64,000 bases of DNA from Zobellia alginiliquefaciens (GCF_029323795.1 NZ_CP119758.1:1426001-1490000); one strand, 5' to 3'. Shown: positions 1 through 10,200, counted from the first letter of the stretch. Program-made: numbers and translations. Notes: a model not told the origin generated them from the sequence alone.

Positions 1-2
1 CC

Positions 3-347
3 ATCTTGCTTATTAACAGCTCTATTAGACTTAGCATTTACTCTAAACGGTTTATCATTAAAACCATGCAAATGGTAGGTGCCACCAAGACTTTTATACG
101 ACGCCCTTTTATATGGATGAACATTAAATTGGGCATGTTAGGTGCATTAATTGCCCTTTTGGCCTTAACGGGTGCTTTGTATTATTTGGACCAAACTTTT
201 CCCGAACTAGAGCTTTTTAAAGATGTAGAGCAACTAGGCATACTGTACGGGGCCATTTTTGTTCTGGGTATTTTTATCTCTTTGGTGAGCACATTTTTTG
301 CCACGCAACGGTTTTTAAATCTAAGAACCGATGAATTATACTATTAA
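3..347 (+). CDS. ftsX: Cell division protein FtsX, C-terminal part (5' end outside window)
   Basis: The reading frame is open to the left edge, so this is the C-terminal third of a longer protein. The visible part carries the cytoplasmic stretch with the MVGATKTFIRRPF sequence followed by two hydrophobic segments, which is the typical end of FtsX, the membrane subunit of the FtsEX ABC-type complex that links the divisome to peptidoglycan hydrolases. The downstream order DUF3098, uppP, truB is the usual flavobacterial context for ftsX and supports the call. The true start lies before the window; the TTG near base 6 is internal. Confidence 0.88.
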   Translation: MLLINSSIRLSIYSKRFIIKTMQMVGATKTFIRRPFIWMNIKLGMLGALIALLALTGALYYLDQTFPELELFKDVEQLGILYGAIFVLGIFISLVSTFFATQRFLNLRTDELYY

Positions 348-422
348 GAGCCCTATTTACAAAGAAAAAACCTCCGAACAAGAAACCTTTACGACCATAA
401 ACTTTTTTAAGTAGAACTTCGT

Positions 423-430
423 TAAATTTG
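423..430 (+). promoter_or_regulatory. Bacteroidota -7 promoter element (TAAATTTG)
   Basis: The octamer matches the TAnnTTTG consensus of the Bacteroidota primary sigma factor. It ends four bases before the ATG of the DUF3098 gene, so a transcript starting the usual few bases downstream would be leaderless or nearly so. No clear -33 TTTG element is visible. Confidence 0.45.
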
Positions 431-434
431 CAGC

Positions 435-704
435 ATGGGTAAAAAATCAAAAGAACAGACCGGGCAACAGGCCAAGAAAGAATTTATATTTCAAAATAAG
501 AACTACATCTTCTTTTTTGTAGGTCTTGCGTGCATTGCCATAGGCTTTATACTTATGAGCGGTGGCGGTAGTGACGACCCAAATGTGTTCAATGAAGACA
601 TTTATAGTTTTAGAAGAATACGTCTGGCCCCTACCCTAGTATTAATAGGTTTAGGCATTGAGATATATGCCATATTATTGAACCCGCACAAGAAGAAAAA
701 CTAA
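435..704 (+). CDS. DUF3098 family small membrane protein
   Basis: An 89-residue protein with a polar, lysine-rich N-terminus, a hydrophobic segment near residues 25-42 that includes the pattern GLACIAIGFILMSGGG, a short loop (SDDPNVFNEDIYSFRRI) and a second hydrophobic segment near 64-80, ending in a lysine-rich tail. This matches the DUF3098 family, found in Bacteroidota between ftsX and uppP. Its function is unknown. It ends one base before the uppP start codon, so the two are probably co-transcribed and co-translated. A link to division or undecaprenyl metabolism is inferred from position only. Confidence 0.85.
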   Translation: MGKKSKEQTGQQAKKEFIFQNKNYIFFFVGLACIAIGFILMSGGGSDDPNVFNEDIYSFRRIRLAPTLVLIGLGIEIYAILLNPHKKKN

Positions 705-705
705 A

Positions 706-1500
706 TTGGAGACGCTAGACGCCATCATTCTCGGTATCATTCAAGGACTGACCGAATTTTTACCCGTATCATCAAGTGGACATTTAGAATTGGGCAAAGC
801 TATTTTAGGCGATAATTCCGTACCTGAAGAAAGTCTTTTGTTTACCGTTGTGCTCCATGCCGCTACAGCCTTGAGCACCATTGTGGTTTTTAGAAAAGAT
901 ATATGGGAAATCATTAGCGGTCTTCTGACTTTTAAGTGGAACGAAGAAATGCAGTTTTCCGTAAAAATCATCATTTCTATGTTACCCGCAGTTTTTGTAG
1001 GTCTCTTTTTTGAAGAACAACTAGAAGCTTTTTTTGGAGGAAACGTTCGGTTTGTAGGCTTTATGCTGATTATAACCGCAGTACTTTTATATTTTGCCGA
1101 TAAAGCGAAAGACACCGAAAAGAAAGTAAGTTTTAAAAACGCATTCATAGTAGGTATTTCGCAAGCCATAGCCATGTTACCCGGTATTTCCAGAAGTGGC
1201 GCTACTATTTCCACCTCTGTACTTTTAGGTGTGGACAAAACCAAAGCCGCTCGTTTTTCATTCTTGATGGTCGTACCCCTTATTTTTGGAAAAATCGCAA
1301 AAGACCTAATGAGCGGTGACCTCAACTTTGACGGTGGAAACAACTTTGCCATGGGTGCCGGTTTTATTGCTGCTTTTGTGGCCGGTCTTGCTGCGTGTAC
1401 TTGGATGATTCAATTGGTAAAAAAGAGCAAATTATCTTACTTTGCCATTTACTGCCTTGTTGTTGGGCTAATTGCCATTGCCTATGGTTATATGGCTTAG
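706..1500 (+). CDS. uppP: Undecaprenyl-diphosphatase UppP (BacA)
   Basis: A 264-residue polytopic membrane protein that dephosphorylates undecaprenyl diphosphate to recycle the lipid carrier for peptidoglycan and other wall polymers. The N-terminal signature GLTEFLPVSSSGH, with catalytic Glu17 and His26, and the second signature PGISRSGAT near residues 150-158 are both intact, and the length is normal for the family. The start is a TTG one base after the DUF3098 stop; the family normally begins MD/E-x-L-x-AIILGIIQG, which fits this start, and no upstream ATG is available. Tight spacing suggests an operon with ftsX, DUF3098 and truB. Confidence 0.95.
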   Translation: METLDAIILGIIQGLTEFLPVSSSGHLELGKAILGDNSVPEESLLFTVVLHAATALSTIVVFRKDIWEIISGLLTFKWNEEMQFSVKIIISMLPAVFVGLFFEEQLEAFFGGNVRFVGFMLIITAVLLYFADKAKDTEKKVSFKNAFIVGISQAIAMLPGISRSGATISTSVLLGVDKTKAARFSFLMVVPLIFGKIAKDLMSGDLNFDGGNNFAMGAGFIAAFVAGLAACTWMIQLVKKSKLSYFAIYCLVVGLIAIAYGYMA

Positions 1501-1542
1501 ACCGATTTTTGGCCTCACTGAACAGGATTTAATTTTATTTAC

Positions 1543-2256
1543 ATGGATTCTCGAACCGAAGAAGACTTTCTTGACGGACAAATACTACTTATAGACAAGC
1601 CAATTGGTTGGACGTCTTTTCAGGCGGTAAACAAACTAAAATGGGTTATCCGCTCAAAATTTAAGCTTAAGAAATTCAAAATTGGACATGCAGGAACGCT
1701 AGATCCCTTGGCAACAGGCCTTTTGCTTATTTGTTGTGGAAAATTTACAAAGCGGATTCCTGAACTTCAAGGGCAAATAAAAGAATACACGGGTACCATT
1801 ACCCTTGGTGCCACCACCCCTTCTTATGATCTAGAGACAGAAGTAAATAAGACCTACCCTACCGAACATATTACCCAGGCATTACTCAATAAAACCCTGC
1901 CTCAATTTATAGGCGATATTGAACAACGCCCACCTGTTTTTTCTGCATTAAAAAAAGATGGAAAACGCCTTTATGAATACGCCAGGGAAGGGAAAGAAGT
2001 AGAAATAAAAACAAGAAGCGTCCATGTTTCTGCCTTCGAAATTACGGAAATGAACCTCCCGAATGTTAAATTTAAAATAGTTTGCAGCAAAGGCACTTAT
2101 ATTAGGTCTTTGGCACACGATTTGGGGCAAGCACTACAAAGTGGCGGGCATTTATCCGAACTCAGAAGAACCAAAATAGGGGAGTACAACGTAAATATAG
2201 CCATTGACCCTAATGAATTTGCAGAAAATCTACTCGGTAAAACGACAGAATCGTAA
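1543..2256 (+). CDS. truB: tRNA pseudouridine(55) synthase TruB
   Basis: A 237-residue enzyme that converts U55 of the tRNA T-loop to pseudouridine in the cytoplasm. The catalytic motif GHAGTLDPLATGLL is intact with nucleophile Asp54, and the substrate-binding RPPVFSALKKDGKRLYEYAR and KGTYIRSLAHDLG motifs follow. The protein is short compared with E. coli TruB because it lacks the C-terminal PUA-like extension, as is common in Bacteroidota. It lies 42 bp after uppP on the same strand. Confidence 0.96.
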   Translation: MDSRTEEDFLDGQILLIDKPIGWTSFQAVNKLKWVIRSKFKLKKFKIGHAGTLDPLATGLLLICCGKFTKRIPELQGQIKEYTGTITLGATTPSYDLETEVNKTYPTEHITQALLNKTLPQFIGDIEQRPPVFSALKKDGKRLYEYAREGKEVEIKTRSVHVSAFEITEMNLPNVKFKIVCSKGTYIRSLAHDLGQALQSGGHLSELRRTKIGEYNVNIAIDPNEFAENLLGKTTES

Positions 2257-2325
2257 AAATATCAAGATAGTTTTTCCGTTCAACGAATAATTAAAATATA
2301 TTTTAAAAATTGTGGTTATATCACC

Positions 2326-3060
2326 ATGAGCTTGAACCGTAAACACTTAGCGTTCCTAATTACCTTTTTTTCGATGTCCATAATTGTGTTGGCACTCTAC
2401 AACATACATTTAGGCCAAGATAAAGAGCAGGACGACTATGTGGTGGAAATGATGCTCGAAGAAGATATTGAAGAGCTTCTAGAAGAGAAGGAAGAACTAC
2501 AAGAAGAAATTGAAAAAGCAGACCCTATTAAAAGCCATATGGCCTATAACGAAACTGCAAAGCCTAGCTACGGCAATCCAGAACCTCTAAAAACTCTAGA
2601 AGAGCTAATAAACGAGAAAATGGAAGCCGAAAGCAGTGACAGTCCAAGTGACGACATGCTTTCCGATTCTGAATATGCAGAGCGTGTAAAAGAACTGAAA
2701 AAGAAACGCCAAGAGGCCAAACAAATGCTAGGTGAAAAAGAGGCGCAAAAGAAAGAATTTACCAATAATCTTGCAAAACGCCGTACATCCGTTTCCTACT
2801 CCTTGGTAAACCGAAATAACTACAGGTTACCTCCCCCAATCTATACTTGTATAGAAGGAGGCAAAGTGGTTATAAATATTCAAGTAGATGCAATGGGCAA
2901 CGTTGTAGATGCGGATTACAATGCAAAAAGCTCAGGTACTTCTAACGGCTGTTTAATAGACAATGCCATTGCTTACGCGCTTAAAGCTAAGTTTAGCTCT
3001 GGCGAAAAGTCGGTTCAAAAAGGAACCATTACCTATCTATTCCAAGGGAAGGCGCGTTAA
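2326..3060 (+). CDS. Membrane-anchored TonB-like protein with acidic coiled coil
   Basis: A 244-residue protein with one N-terminal transmembrane segment (about residues 8-27), then a very acidic coiled coil (residues 40-65, rich in EELLEEKEELQEE), a second charged helical region (110-150) and a folded C-terminal domain (160-244). The C-terminal domain has the layout of the TonB C-terminal fold: a GGKVVINIQVDAMGNVVDADY strand pair followed by CLIDNAIAYALKAKF. The central region is acidic, unlike the Pro-rich linker of classic TonB, so it is better seen as a TonB-like or AgmX/TolA-like energy coupler. It ends inside the 3' end of the oppositely oriented thioredoxin-like gene (24-bp overlap). 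Confidence 0.7.
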   Translation: MSLNRKHLAFLITFFSMSIIVLALYNIHLGQDKEQDDYVVEMMLEEDIEELLEEKEELQEEIEKADPIKSHMAYNETAKPSYGNPEPLKTLEELINEKMEAESSDSPSDDMLSDSEYAERVKELKKKRQEAKQMLGEKEAQKKEFTNNLAKRRTSVSYSLVNRNNYRLPPPIYTCIEGGKVVINIQVDAMGNVVDADYNAKSSGTSNGCLIDNAIAYALKAKFSSGEKSVQKGTITYLFQGKAR

Positions 3061-3663
3061 AAGTTCCTTCAAGGTCGTTTGTCCTTTGTCCTTATTATAC
3101 CATTGTTGAATTTCCTCTTTAATTTCAGGTAGTAACTGACCGTGTTTTTCCTTATGATCCGCCACTAGTTTTGCTGCAGGTTCAGGTCTCGGACCCCAAT
3201 CTGCCAATACTTCTTGGTTTTCTTCATCCCAAAAAATTAATTTAGGAATAGACATTCCTCCATTGGTAAGGAACTGGTTCATGAGATCCACATTTTCATC
3301 TCTTAGAACCACTTTAAAATCTATATTATCATTCAACTGTGCCACTTTATTGATTACCGGTAATGCAGGAGCGGCATCTCCACACCAGCTTTCGGTCAAG
3401 ACAATTAGTTGTATTTTTTTATCCAACTTTGCAATTGTAGCTTCGGCTTCCGCACTAACTTTTACGGTCTTGTCAAAACGCTTCATACGACGGTCGTTAA
3501 GCATTGTATAATTGGCCAATGCTTCCGTTTGCACCGGCCCTGTTGAACGTCCTTCGAGTGCTAATTGATTTACCATAGCACGGTAATCTATATATGAAAC
3601 AGCCTGTGAAAGTGCTTTTTCTATTAACTGCGTTGTGTTATTCTCTGTTGTAGGTAGCGCCAT
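3037..3663 (-). CDS. Thioredoxin-family protein
   Basis: A 208-residue protein without a signal peptide. The core IQLIVLTESWCGDAAPALPVINKVA (residues 85-109, Cys94) has the WC-x-x-x-P layout of the thioredoxin fold, but the second redox cysteine is replaced (CGDA), so it cannot form the usual CxxC disulfide by itself. A FKVVLRDENVDLMNQFL segment and a GGMSIPKLIFW segment with the expected cis-proline follow. It could act as a monothiol reductase or binding protein. The gene converges on the TonB-like gene and shares 24 bp with it. Confidence 0.75.
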   Translation of the reverse strand: MALPTTENNTTQLIEKALSQAVSYIDYRAMVNQLALEGRSTGPVQTEALANYTMLNDRRMKRFDKTVKVSAEAEATIAKLDKKIQLIVLTESWCGDAAPALPVINKVAQLNDNIDFKVVLRDENVDLMNQFLTNGGMSIPKLIFWDEENQEVLADWGPRPEPAAKLVADHKEKHGQLLPEIKEEIQQWYNKDKGQTTLKELLTRLPLE

Positions 3664-3789
3664 TGTATTTGTCTTTAATTCATTACAAAGTTAAACCTCA
3701 ACTTTTATAGTTTCGGTAACTTAGGTAACATTGGTAGTAGTTCATTACCAAAACTTACAAACCTCTCGCCCAACGGTATTTTAACAAAG

Positions 3790-3825
3790 AAAAGTCCGCT
3801 GTACAGAGTTGTACAACGGACTTTT
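3790..3825 (-). terminator. Rho-independent terminator of the esterase-like gene
   Basis: On the minus strand AAAGTCCG-TTGTAC and GTACAG-CGGACTTT form a long stem around a short loop, followed by TTTTCTTTG. It lies directly downstream of the phytase-like lipoprotein gene. Confidence 0.75.
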
Positions 3826-3848
3826 AGCGCAGAATTGATATGTTCAGT

Positions 3849-4979
3849 TTACTTTACTTCAAGCAATATAAATTGATTTAACTGTGGACCGAAAGCACTA
3901 AAGTTATTATCGGCCACTAAAACCAAAGAACGGTTGCCATTCGCTAGTTTGGGCCCAAAAGTGATTCCTTCAATATTGTCTACCACACCATCCGTTAATT
4001 GATTGCGAACGCTTTCAAAATCGAACAACAGTGTTTTGGTCGCTTTCTTGTATTCAGCATCCATAAGGCTATCCATACCACTTACATCCGTGGCACTAGA
4101 AGCATCAACATCATAGATTTTCACGTTATTACCACCATCGGCATAACCGGTAGAAAAAGAACGCTCCAACACCAAAAACCTATCCGTATCATATTCCAGT
4201 ATTTCAACAACACCGTTTACCGTAAATGAAGTTTCATCAAATTTTCTGGCAATCGGGTCCAGCTCATAAGCGAATTCTCTTCCAAAAGCACCGGAATCAT
4301 CTATATGGACAATCCGTACCGGCGAATCCGTATCTTCTACAATTGGCTCAGAACCATCTTGGGTAAGCGGTAATTCCATTGAAGCCCAGTACCCGTTTTT
4401 ATCATGTGCCACGCTAAGACCTTCAATAACTCCGTTATGTCTTGGTCCTCGGTTTTCATCAGTATCTACTTTAAATTTATTAGATATAGAAATGCTAGAT
4501 TTATAACTACCGTCCATATCCGCTATACAAACAAAAGGATCAACACCACCATTCACATTTCCTTCACTAGACCAAATTAAACCACCGCCGGGCGTAACCC
4601 TGATCGCTTCCGGATCTACTTCATTGTCCGCAAAAGGCAGATTGTTTCCGCTCAACAATTCAGTTACCCCATTAATGCTAATGTCTTTGAATCCGTTTTC
4701 ATCCAATTGAATATCGGCATTATAAAAACGGATAGGTGCTTTAGGGTCATCACTGATCATATACCATTTTCCGTCTGCATAATCTATTGCAGAAAGTCCA
4801 CCAACTTGGGTATCTGCATACATTGTGCCATCTGGCACTACAAATTCATCTACATATTCCAGACTAGAAATGCTGTTATTCTGTGCTCCGCCATGACCTA
4901 CAAAATCATCTAAATGCTCACATGATATGATTGTTGTGAGAATCATTAGCCCCACAATTTCTAAGGTAAAGTTTTTCAT
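3849..4979 (-). CDS. Esterase-like activity of phytase family lipoprotein
   Basis: A 376-residue exported protein. The N-terminus is a lipoprotein signal ending TTIISC, with Cys20 as the lipid-modified residue. The mature part has the repeated blade-like strands of the Phytase-like family (PF13449): GGLSAIDYADGKWYMISDD near residue 62, then DPEAIRVTPGGGLIWSSEG, GVIEGLSVAHDKNGYWASMELP, and a C-terminal DNIEGITFGPKLANGNRSLVLVADNN block. Related proteins are described as esterase-like or alkaline-phosphatase-linked, but the substrate of this one is unknown. A strong terminator follows it. Other phosphate-ester genes (5797-7155, 41879-42895) occur in the window. Confidence 0.8.
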   Translation of the reverse strand: MKNFTLEIVGLMILTTIISCEHLDDFVGHGGAQNNSISSLEYVDEFVVPDGTMYADTQVGGLSAIDYADGKWYMISDDPKAPIRFYNADIQLDENGFKDISINGVTELLSGNNLPFADNEVDPEAIRVTPGGGLIWSSEGNVNGGVDPFVCIADMDGSYKSSISISNKFKVDTDENRGPRHNGVIEGLSVAHDKNGYWASMELPLTQDGSEPIVEDTDSPVRIVHIDDSGAFGREFAYELDPIARKFDETSFTVNGVVEILEYDTDRFLVLERSFSTGYADGGNNVKIYDVDASSATDVSGMDSLMDAEYKKATKTLLFDFESVRNQLTDGVVDNIEGITFGPKLANGNRSLVLVADNNFSAFGPQLNQFILLEVK

Positions 4980-5147
4980 TTTTTAGGTGTTTTTTGGATT
5001 AGCAAGATGACTTATAGATTTCAGAAGAAGTTTAACTGTGGATTACGATTAGATTAACCTTGTATTACTTTGACAAACCCAATTCTCCAATATCCCTAAG
5101 CACACTAACCTTAATATTCATGTAACGTTAACTTGACTTTTTAAAAA

Positions 5148-5155
5148 TAAATTTG
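5148..5155 (+). promoter_or_regulatory. -7 promoter element (TAAATTTG) of the Crp/Fnr regulator gene
   Basis: The octamer fits TAnnTTTG and lies 32 bp before the start codon at 5188, leaving a short leader. Confidence 0.45.
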
Positions 5156-5187
5156 TGGATTTCGATAATGATATATGTTGATGAGCT

Positions 5188-5814
5188 ATGAAAAACATTC
5201 GTCCCCAATTACACAAGAAACATGAATTTTGCCTCTATGGCTATTTAAAAAATTCTGAAAACCCCAATTTTTCCACATCGATCAGAGAAGTCATTGTCTC
5301 TAAAAACGAGATTATTTACAAACCACCACTTGCTGATAATTATATGTACGAAGTAGTACAAGGAGTTGTTAAGTTAGGGGGCTATTCAGAAACTGGGGAA
5401 GAGAACACTTATGATGTTATTTACACTGGCGATTATTTTGGCAACTTAAAATACTTGAACGGTCAATTTTTTGAATTTTCAAAAACCTTGGTAGATAGTA
5501 AAATACGTATCTATGACTTGGCTTTTTTCAAAAAAACTATCATTGAAAACTCGGTTACTTCCGAATGGTTCATTGCTTATCTTTTAAAACGATGGTGTCT
5601 TGCCGAAAAAAAATTGGGTCAAGTAAACGAACGGTCCACTTTTCAAAAACTTGAATTTTTAAAGTCTCACTTTAACATTCCAGTGCATGACATTCACGGA
5701 GAAGAGCATATACTTTACAACTTGCTAACCCAAAAAGACAAGGGTGACCTTATTGGGGCCACCCGCCAAACTATTGCCAATGCACTGAAGAAAAAATCAG
5801 TTTTTGTTGGTTAA
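5188..5814 (+). CDS. Crp/Fnr family transcriptional regulator
   Basis: A 208-residue protein with an N-terminal cyclic-nucleotide-binding-like beta-roll (residues 30-110: KNEIIYKPPLADNYMYEVVQGVVKLGG, GDYFGNLKYL), a long dimerisation helix (125-160) and a C-terminal winged helix with the recognition helix GATRQTIANALKKK near residues 190-203. It lacks the Cys cluster of Fnr and the RSA phosphate-binding motif of E. coli Crp, so the ligand is unknown; it resembles the Bacteroidota branch of this family. It runs opposite to the phosphatase gene and their stop codons overlap by 18 bp. Confidence 0.85.
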   Translation: MKNIRPQLHKKHEFCLYGYLKNSENPNFSTSIREVIVSKNEIIYKPPLADNYMYEVVQGVVKLGGYSETGEENTYDVIYTGDYFGNLKYLNGQFFEFSKTLVDSKIRIYDLAFFKKTIIENSVTSEWFIAYLLKRWCLAEKKLGQVNERSTFQKLEFLKSHFNIPVHDIHGEEHILYNLLTQKDKGDLIGATRQTIANALKKKSVFVG

Positions 5815-7155
5815 GATTCCTGGGTAAAGTATGCCGTGCTTAGATTCAAAATTAAGTTGTAACAGTTCGCTAACTACTGGAGCAATGTCTTCCAACCCCA
5901 TTTTTTCTATTTTTTTACCCTTATAGACTCCAGCTCCAAAAGCAATAAAACCTGTTTCTATTTCTTTAAAATCAGGAAAAAAGCCATGGGTTCCTCCTCT
6001 TCTAGGCGAAAGAACTTCTCCATTTGTTCTGGATGACATGGCAATGCCCGGTATTGGGGCCAATGCAAGTACAGCATTGGGATCCGCGCCAATACCAACT
6101 AGCTCTTCTCTTTCTACAACCCTAAATAGTTTTTTAATAGACGCCGGCAATCCATTTAATTTGGCACGCACCTTGGCGACACTCTTTTTATCGTTTTTAT
6201 CCTTCAACATTAAAAATGCCGAGGCCCCAGATGTATGGAAAGCAGCTTTCCAGTTGCCTCGGTCTTTTTGGTCTTCCATTAAACCCTCTTCCACTAGCCA
6301 GATATTAGGGTTTAGAGCGGAGTGAATATCAACAAAGCCATGATCTCCTGTAATAATAAATGTAGTTTTATCGAGAATATCGGCCCTTTCCGCAGCTTCC
6401 ATTATTTTGCCAATGGCACGATCTACAGCTGCAATTGCAGTATAGACCTTTTCTCCGTCCCTACCTTGTTCATGTTGAAAATGATCGGTAGCTATTAAAT
6501 GTAGTGTCATTAAATTGGGTTTGTATTTCTCCAAAGTATAGGCCGCCATCTCACCGGTTCTATCTTCACGGTTTAAATAATCGCCATTAAAGGTTTTCTC
6601 GTTCAGTTTTCCCAGAACTTCTTCTTCCATTTCCTTTAAAAACCCTTTTGGGTTCTCTTTGGTCCGCATAGACTCTATTCGACTAACCTTACTGTTCAAC
6701 AACCAGTATTCAGGAATATTATAATCAATAGGAGCTCCTACAGATACCGGCCAAATAAAACTGGCACTTGTTTTTCCAGCACTTTTTACGGCGTGCCATA
6801 GAGTTTCTGTCTGGATAAGGCTACTTTCCCAATACCAGCGCCCTGTCTGTCCACCTTCTTCAAATGGGCTATTATAAAACACACCGTGTTCTGCAGGGTA
6901 CGCACCTGTTATTATTGTAGTATGCGACGGATAGGTAACTGAAGGAAACACCCCTCTTACTCCCATAGCGGCAGCACCCTCCCGAACCATCTTTTTTAGG
7001 TTTGGAGTAGGCCATTTATCCTCTAGGTAGAAATTAGGCCTAAAACCATCTACCGAAACCAAAACCACGTGTTGGGTCAAGCTCTCTTCTTGTGCCCTTC
7101 CATATTTCACAATGGTTATAATCAATACCAGTACTAAATAAAAATTCTTTTTCAT
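5797..7155 (-). CDS. Secreted nucleotide pyrophosphatase/phosphodiesterase-like alkaline phosphatase family protein
   Basis: A 452-residue protein with an N-terminal signal peptide (about 21 residues, ending GRAQ). The alkaline-phosphatase superfamily core is complete: the first metal site VLVSVDGFRPNF (Asp36), the nucleophile motif FPSVTYPSHTTIITG (Thr74), LHLIATDHFQHEQG for a second metal pair, ITGDHGFVDIH, and a distal GTHGFFPD histidine. Threonine as nucleophile and the HGVFYN pattern place it with the NPP/ENPP branch, which cleaves nucleotide or lipid phosphodiesters. It follows the Oar-type receptor gene by 80 bp on the same strand. Confidence 0.88.
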   Translation of the reverse strand: MKKNFYLVLVLIITIVKYGRAQEESLTQHVVLVSVDGFRPNFYLEDKWPTPNLKKMVREGAAAMGVRGVFPSVTYPSHTTIITGAYPAEHGVFYNSPFEEGGQTGRWYWESSLIQTETLWHAVKSAGKTSASFIWPVSVGAPIDYNIPEYWLLNSKVSRIESMRTKENPKGFLKEMEEEVLGKLNEKTFNGDYLNREDRTGEMAAYTLEKYKPNLMTLHLIATDHFQHEQGRDGEKVYTAIAAVDRAIGKIMEAAERADILDKTTFIITGDHGFVDIHSALNPNIWLVEEGLMEDQKDRGNWKAAFHTSGASAFLMLKDKNDKKSVAKVRAKLNGLPASIKKLFRVVEREELVGIGADPNAVLALAPIPGIAMSSRTNGEVLSPRRGGTHGFFPDFKEIETGFIAFGAGVYKGKKIEKMGLEDIAPVVSELLQLNFESKHGILYPGILTNKN

Positions 7156-7177
7156 GTCTTAAAATAGATTGTAAAAA

Positions 7178-7213
7178 CTAGAGGGGTCAAAACTTTTCTG
7201 ACTCCCCCTAGAT
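7178..7213 (-). terminator. Possible imperfect hairpin between receptor and phosphatase genes
   Basis: CTAGAGGGGTCA and TGACTCCCCCTAG flank a nine-base loop and can pair with one bulge. There is no clean T-run after it, so it could be an attenuator or a processing site rather than a full terminator. Confidence 0.3.
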
Positions 7214-7235
7214 TGAGAAAAAATAAAAAATTCGA

Positions 7236-10200
7236 TTAGTTGAATGTATATCGTGCACCTAACTGAAGCCTCCATGGTGTACCATTAATAGGTTCGGTAC
7301 CGGCACCCGTTTGAACGGAATAGTCATAAGCTTGGGCCGCTTGATCAAAGCCGTTAATACGCATAAAATCACGTCTTCTACCAAAATTATGGGTTCGGCC
7401 CCATTCTTTGTTCAGTAAATTAGCAAAGTTGAAAATGTCCACGGACAGCTCTAGACCCTGCTTTTTGTTTTTAGTTTCAAATCTTTTTTGAAGCCTTAGA
7501 TCAATAGTTGCTGCAAAAGGATTTTTTCCACCGTTTCGCTCTGCAAAACCACCGTAACTATTCCTCAAATACTCCTTGAAGTTTTCTGGGGTTTCCGGAT
7601 CGTTCAATATTTCATTGTACCCTTCAACAATAGACTGTGGTGTACTAGGGTCATTGGGGTCAAAAATATACGCTATATCGTTTCTTAGATTAAAATCTCC
7701 GTTAGCGCTCGCGTTATCATCCACATGCAAAGAATATCTCGTTCCTCCCTGACCGATTACCGTTGCCCCGAGTGTAAACCCTTTCCATGTAGGAGTAGCT
7801 CCATTCACCACCATTTTAGTATCAAAATGATTATCTGAATATCCATAGTTCAAATCTCTTGGATCTCCTTCCACAGGAATAAAGGTTGATGTATTGGCCA
7901 CACAACAGTTGTAGGACGAATTATCTTTTGACCGATTAAAGGTCATGCTCGCATTTAAGTATCCATCTTTTCCAATCTGGGCCGTACCTTCAATTACAAG
8001 AGCCAAATTATCTAAAACACCATCAGAAGTTAACACCAAAGTTCTACCCACTTGGTCTGAAATTCGGGAATTTGTCCAATCCGTTCCCCCATTTTCAGAA
8101 ATAGTATTGGCAGGAACAAAGACTTCCCTACCCAGAGGAGTAACAAAGAAGGGCTCCGCAACCAAGTTGGCTTCTTGATAAATGTAATTATTGCTCGTAT
8201 GGCTATAAAGCGCATTAAAACCAAGGCTATATCTCTCACCAAAGAAATGGGTGTAACTTAAGTTTGCCTTGTATATAGTGGGAACCTGAAAATCCTCACC
8301 TACCGCATTGATGGTTGAAAAAGGGGTAACGCCTGCTGGTACGCCCGGAACTGTGCTAGGGTCGTTACGGTAAGATTGGAAGTCCGGAACGGGAACATTT
8401 GCACCAGTAACATCTATAGCGCCCAACAAAGTACCACTATTCTGTATGTTATTTACCTGTGCATAATAATGAGGTTGAGAAGAAAAAATACCACCTCCTA
8501 ATTTAAAGATATCCGTATTCTTTCCTTTTAAATTATAAGTTAATTGAAACCTTGGCTGAATGTTATTGTAGTCATCCAACTTTTCATTGGTACGAATTCC
8601 TAGTTCATTAAACACCACAGGGTTGAACTCCGCCTCATCTAAAAACTTTGTAGCATCCCATCGCACACCCGCAACCAAGTTTAGGTCTGGTGTAATATCA
8701 GTTTCCAACTGAGCGAACAACGAAAGGTCTAAAACAGTCTGTTTAACAAGAGGGAGACCTTGCAGTGGTACTTCCCTAGCATAGCGTGAAGCTATTTGAT
8801 TTTCAAAATCATCTAACGAATCAAAGAAAAAACGACCATTTTGCTCGTTGGAAAGCAAAGTTTCCAAATTAGTGATCATGTTGTCCGTACCAAAAGTAAG
8901 ATTATACTTCCCTGCATTTACATACGTAGTGTTCGTAAACTGAATTTGGTTTTCCTGATTGGTTTCCGGAGTAAAACGCTGCCCGCCCAACTGCACACTC
9001 CTACTTCTTGTGTTTCCATTTGGCAAAACCGATGAAACCTCAACAATTGCTCTTGGAATATTGGATTGTGGAAGTTCGGAGTTGGGAGTAAAAGCGCGCT
9101 CTGCATGTTGGTACTGAAACTTAAACTCATTGGTAACCTTGGAGCTGAACATAGATCTTAGAGACAACATAATGCTGTTTTCCTGAGACTCAAAATCAGA
9201 ATAAGATTCAGCAACTTCAATATTAGAGTTATCGCTTACACTAAAAGGGCTCTCCCATTTGTTATATAAATTCCTAACCGTTAAACGATGCTTATCATTG
9301 ATCTGCCAATCCAGCCTAAGGAACAAGTTATTTGCTTCCGTTTCGCGATCAAACTGACCCACTTGCTGAGAATTGCTTAAACCATACACAGTACGACCTA
9401 TATTTAAAAAACGCTCTAAGTTAGACGATGTAATACCCAATCTATTTTCATCATCTTCGTTCTGAATTTCAGCAATACTCGTTGGCTCTCCGGCATCCTG
9501 TCTTTCAAAAACAGCAAAGAAATGCAGCTTATCCTTTACTATAGGTCCACCAATACTTAAACCATATTGCGAGTTATAAAAGTCAGCATCTCGCTCCTGT
9601 CCTTGAATGGTATACTTACTTTGTAATCCATCTGCACGATGATAGAAAAACGTACTTCCGCTAAACTCATTGGTCCCCGCTTTGGTCACTGCTGAAATTG
9701 AACCTCCTCCTTGTCTACCCTCCGTAACATTGTAATCATTGGTTGAAACCTCAAATTCTCGGATAGCCTCTTGTGAAATGGTGTAAGGACCCCGGCCAAT
9801 TTCACCCGCAGTTAAGGTATTTCTAGCATTTAGCCCGTCTATAGTAACATTAGTAGAAGTTCTACGTTGTCCGCCCAAATTAATACTTCCAGCTCCTTGT
9901 AACGGAGACAAACTGGTTAATCCGGTAAAGTTTCTACCTTCCGTAGCTAACTTTTTTATTTGTCCGGCACCAATTTTTGTTGAAGCTCCTATTTGCTCAA
10001 TTCTTTTATACAAACTGTTAGAAGAAACTACCACCTCATTTAGAGCAGTAGAAGATTCTTGCAAAACAAAATCTACCGAAAGTGCATCACCTAAATTTAA
10101 AGTAAAACCTTCTTGTTTTGCGTCGGCGAAGCCCAAGTACTTTGCCGTTATTTCATAAGGGCCTCCTAAGGGCAATTGTAATATTTTAAAAGTCCCATTT

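Noticed and set aside
741-1352. Long minus-strand reading frame opposite uppP
   Set aside because: It is a shadow of a well-conserved uppP gene, with a composition unlike protein (rich in Ser, Lys, Pro) and no family match.
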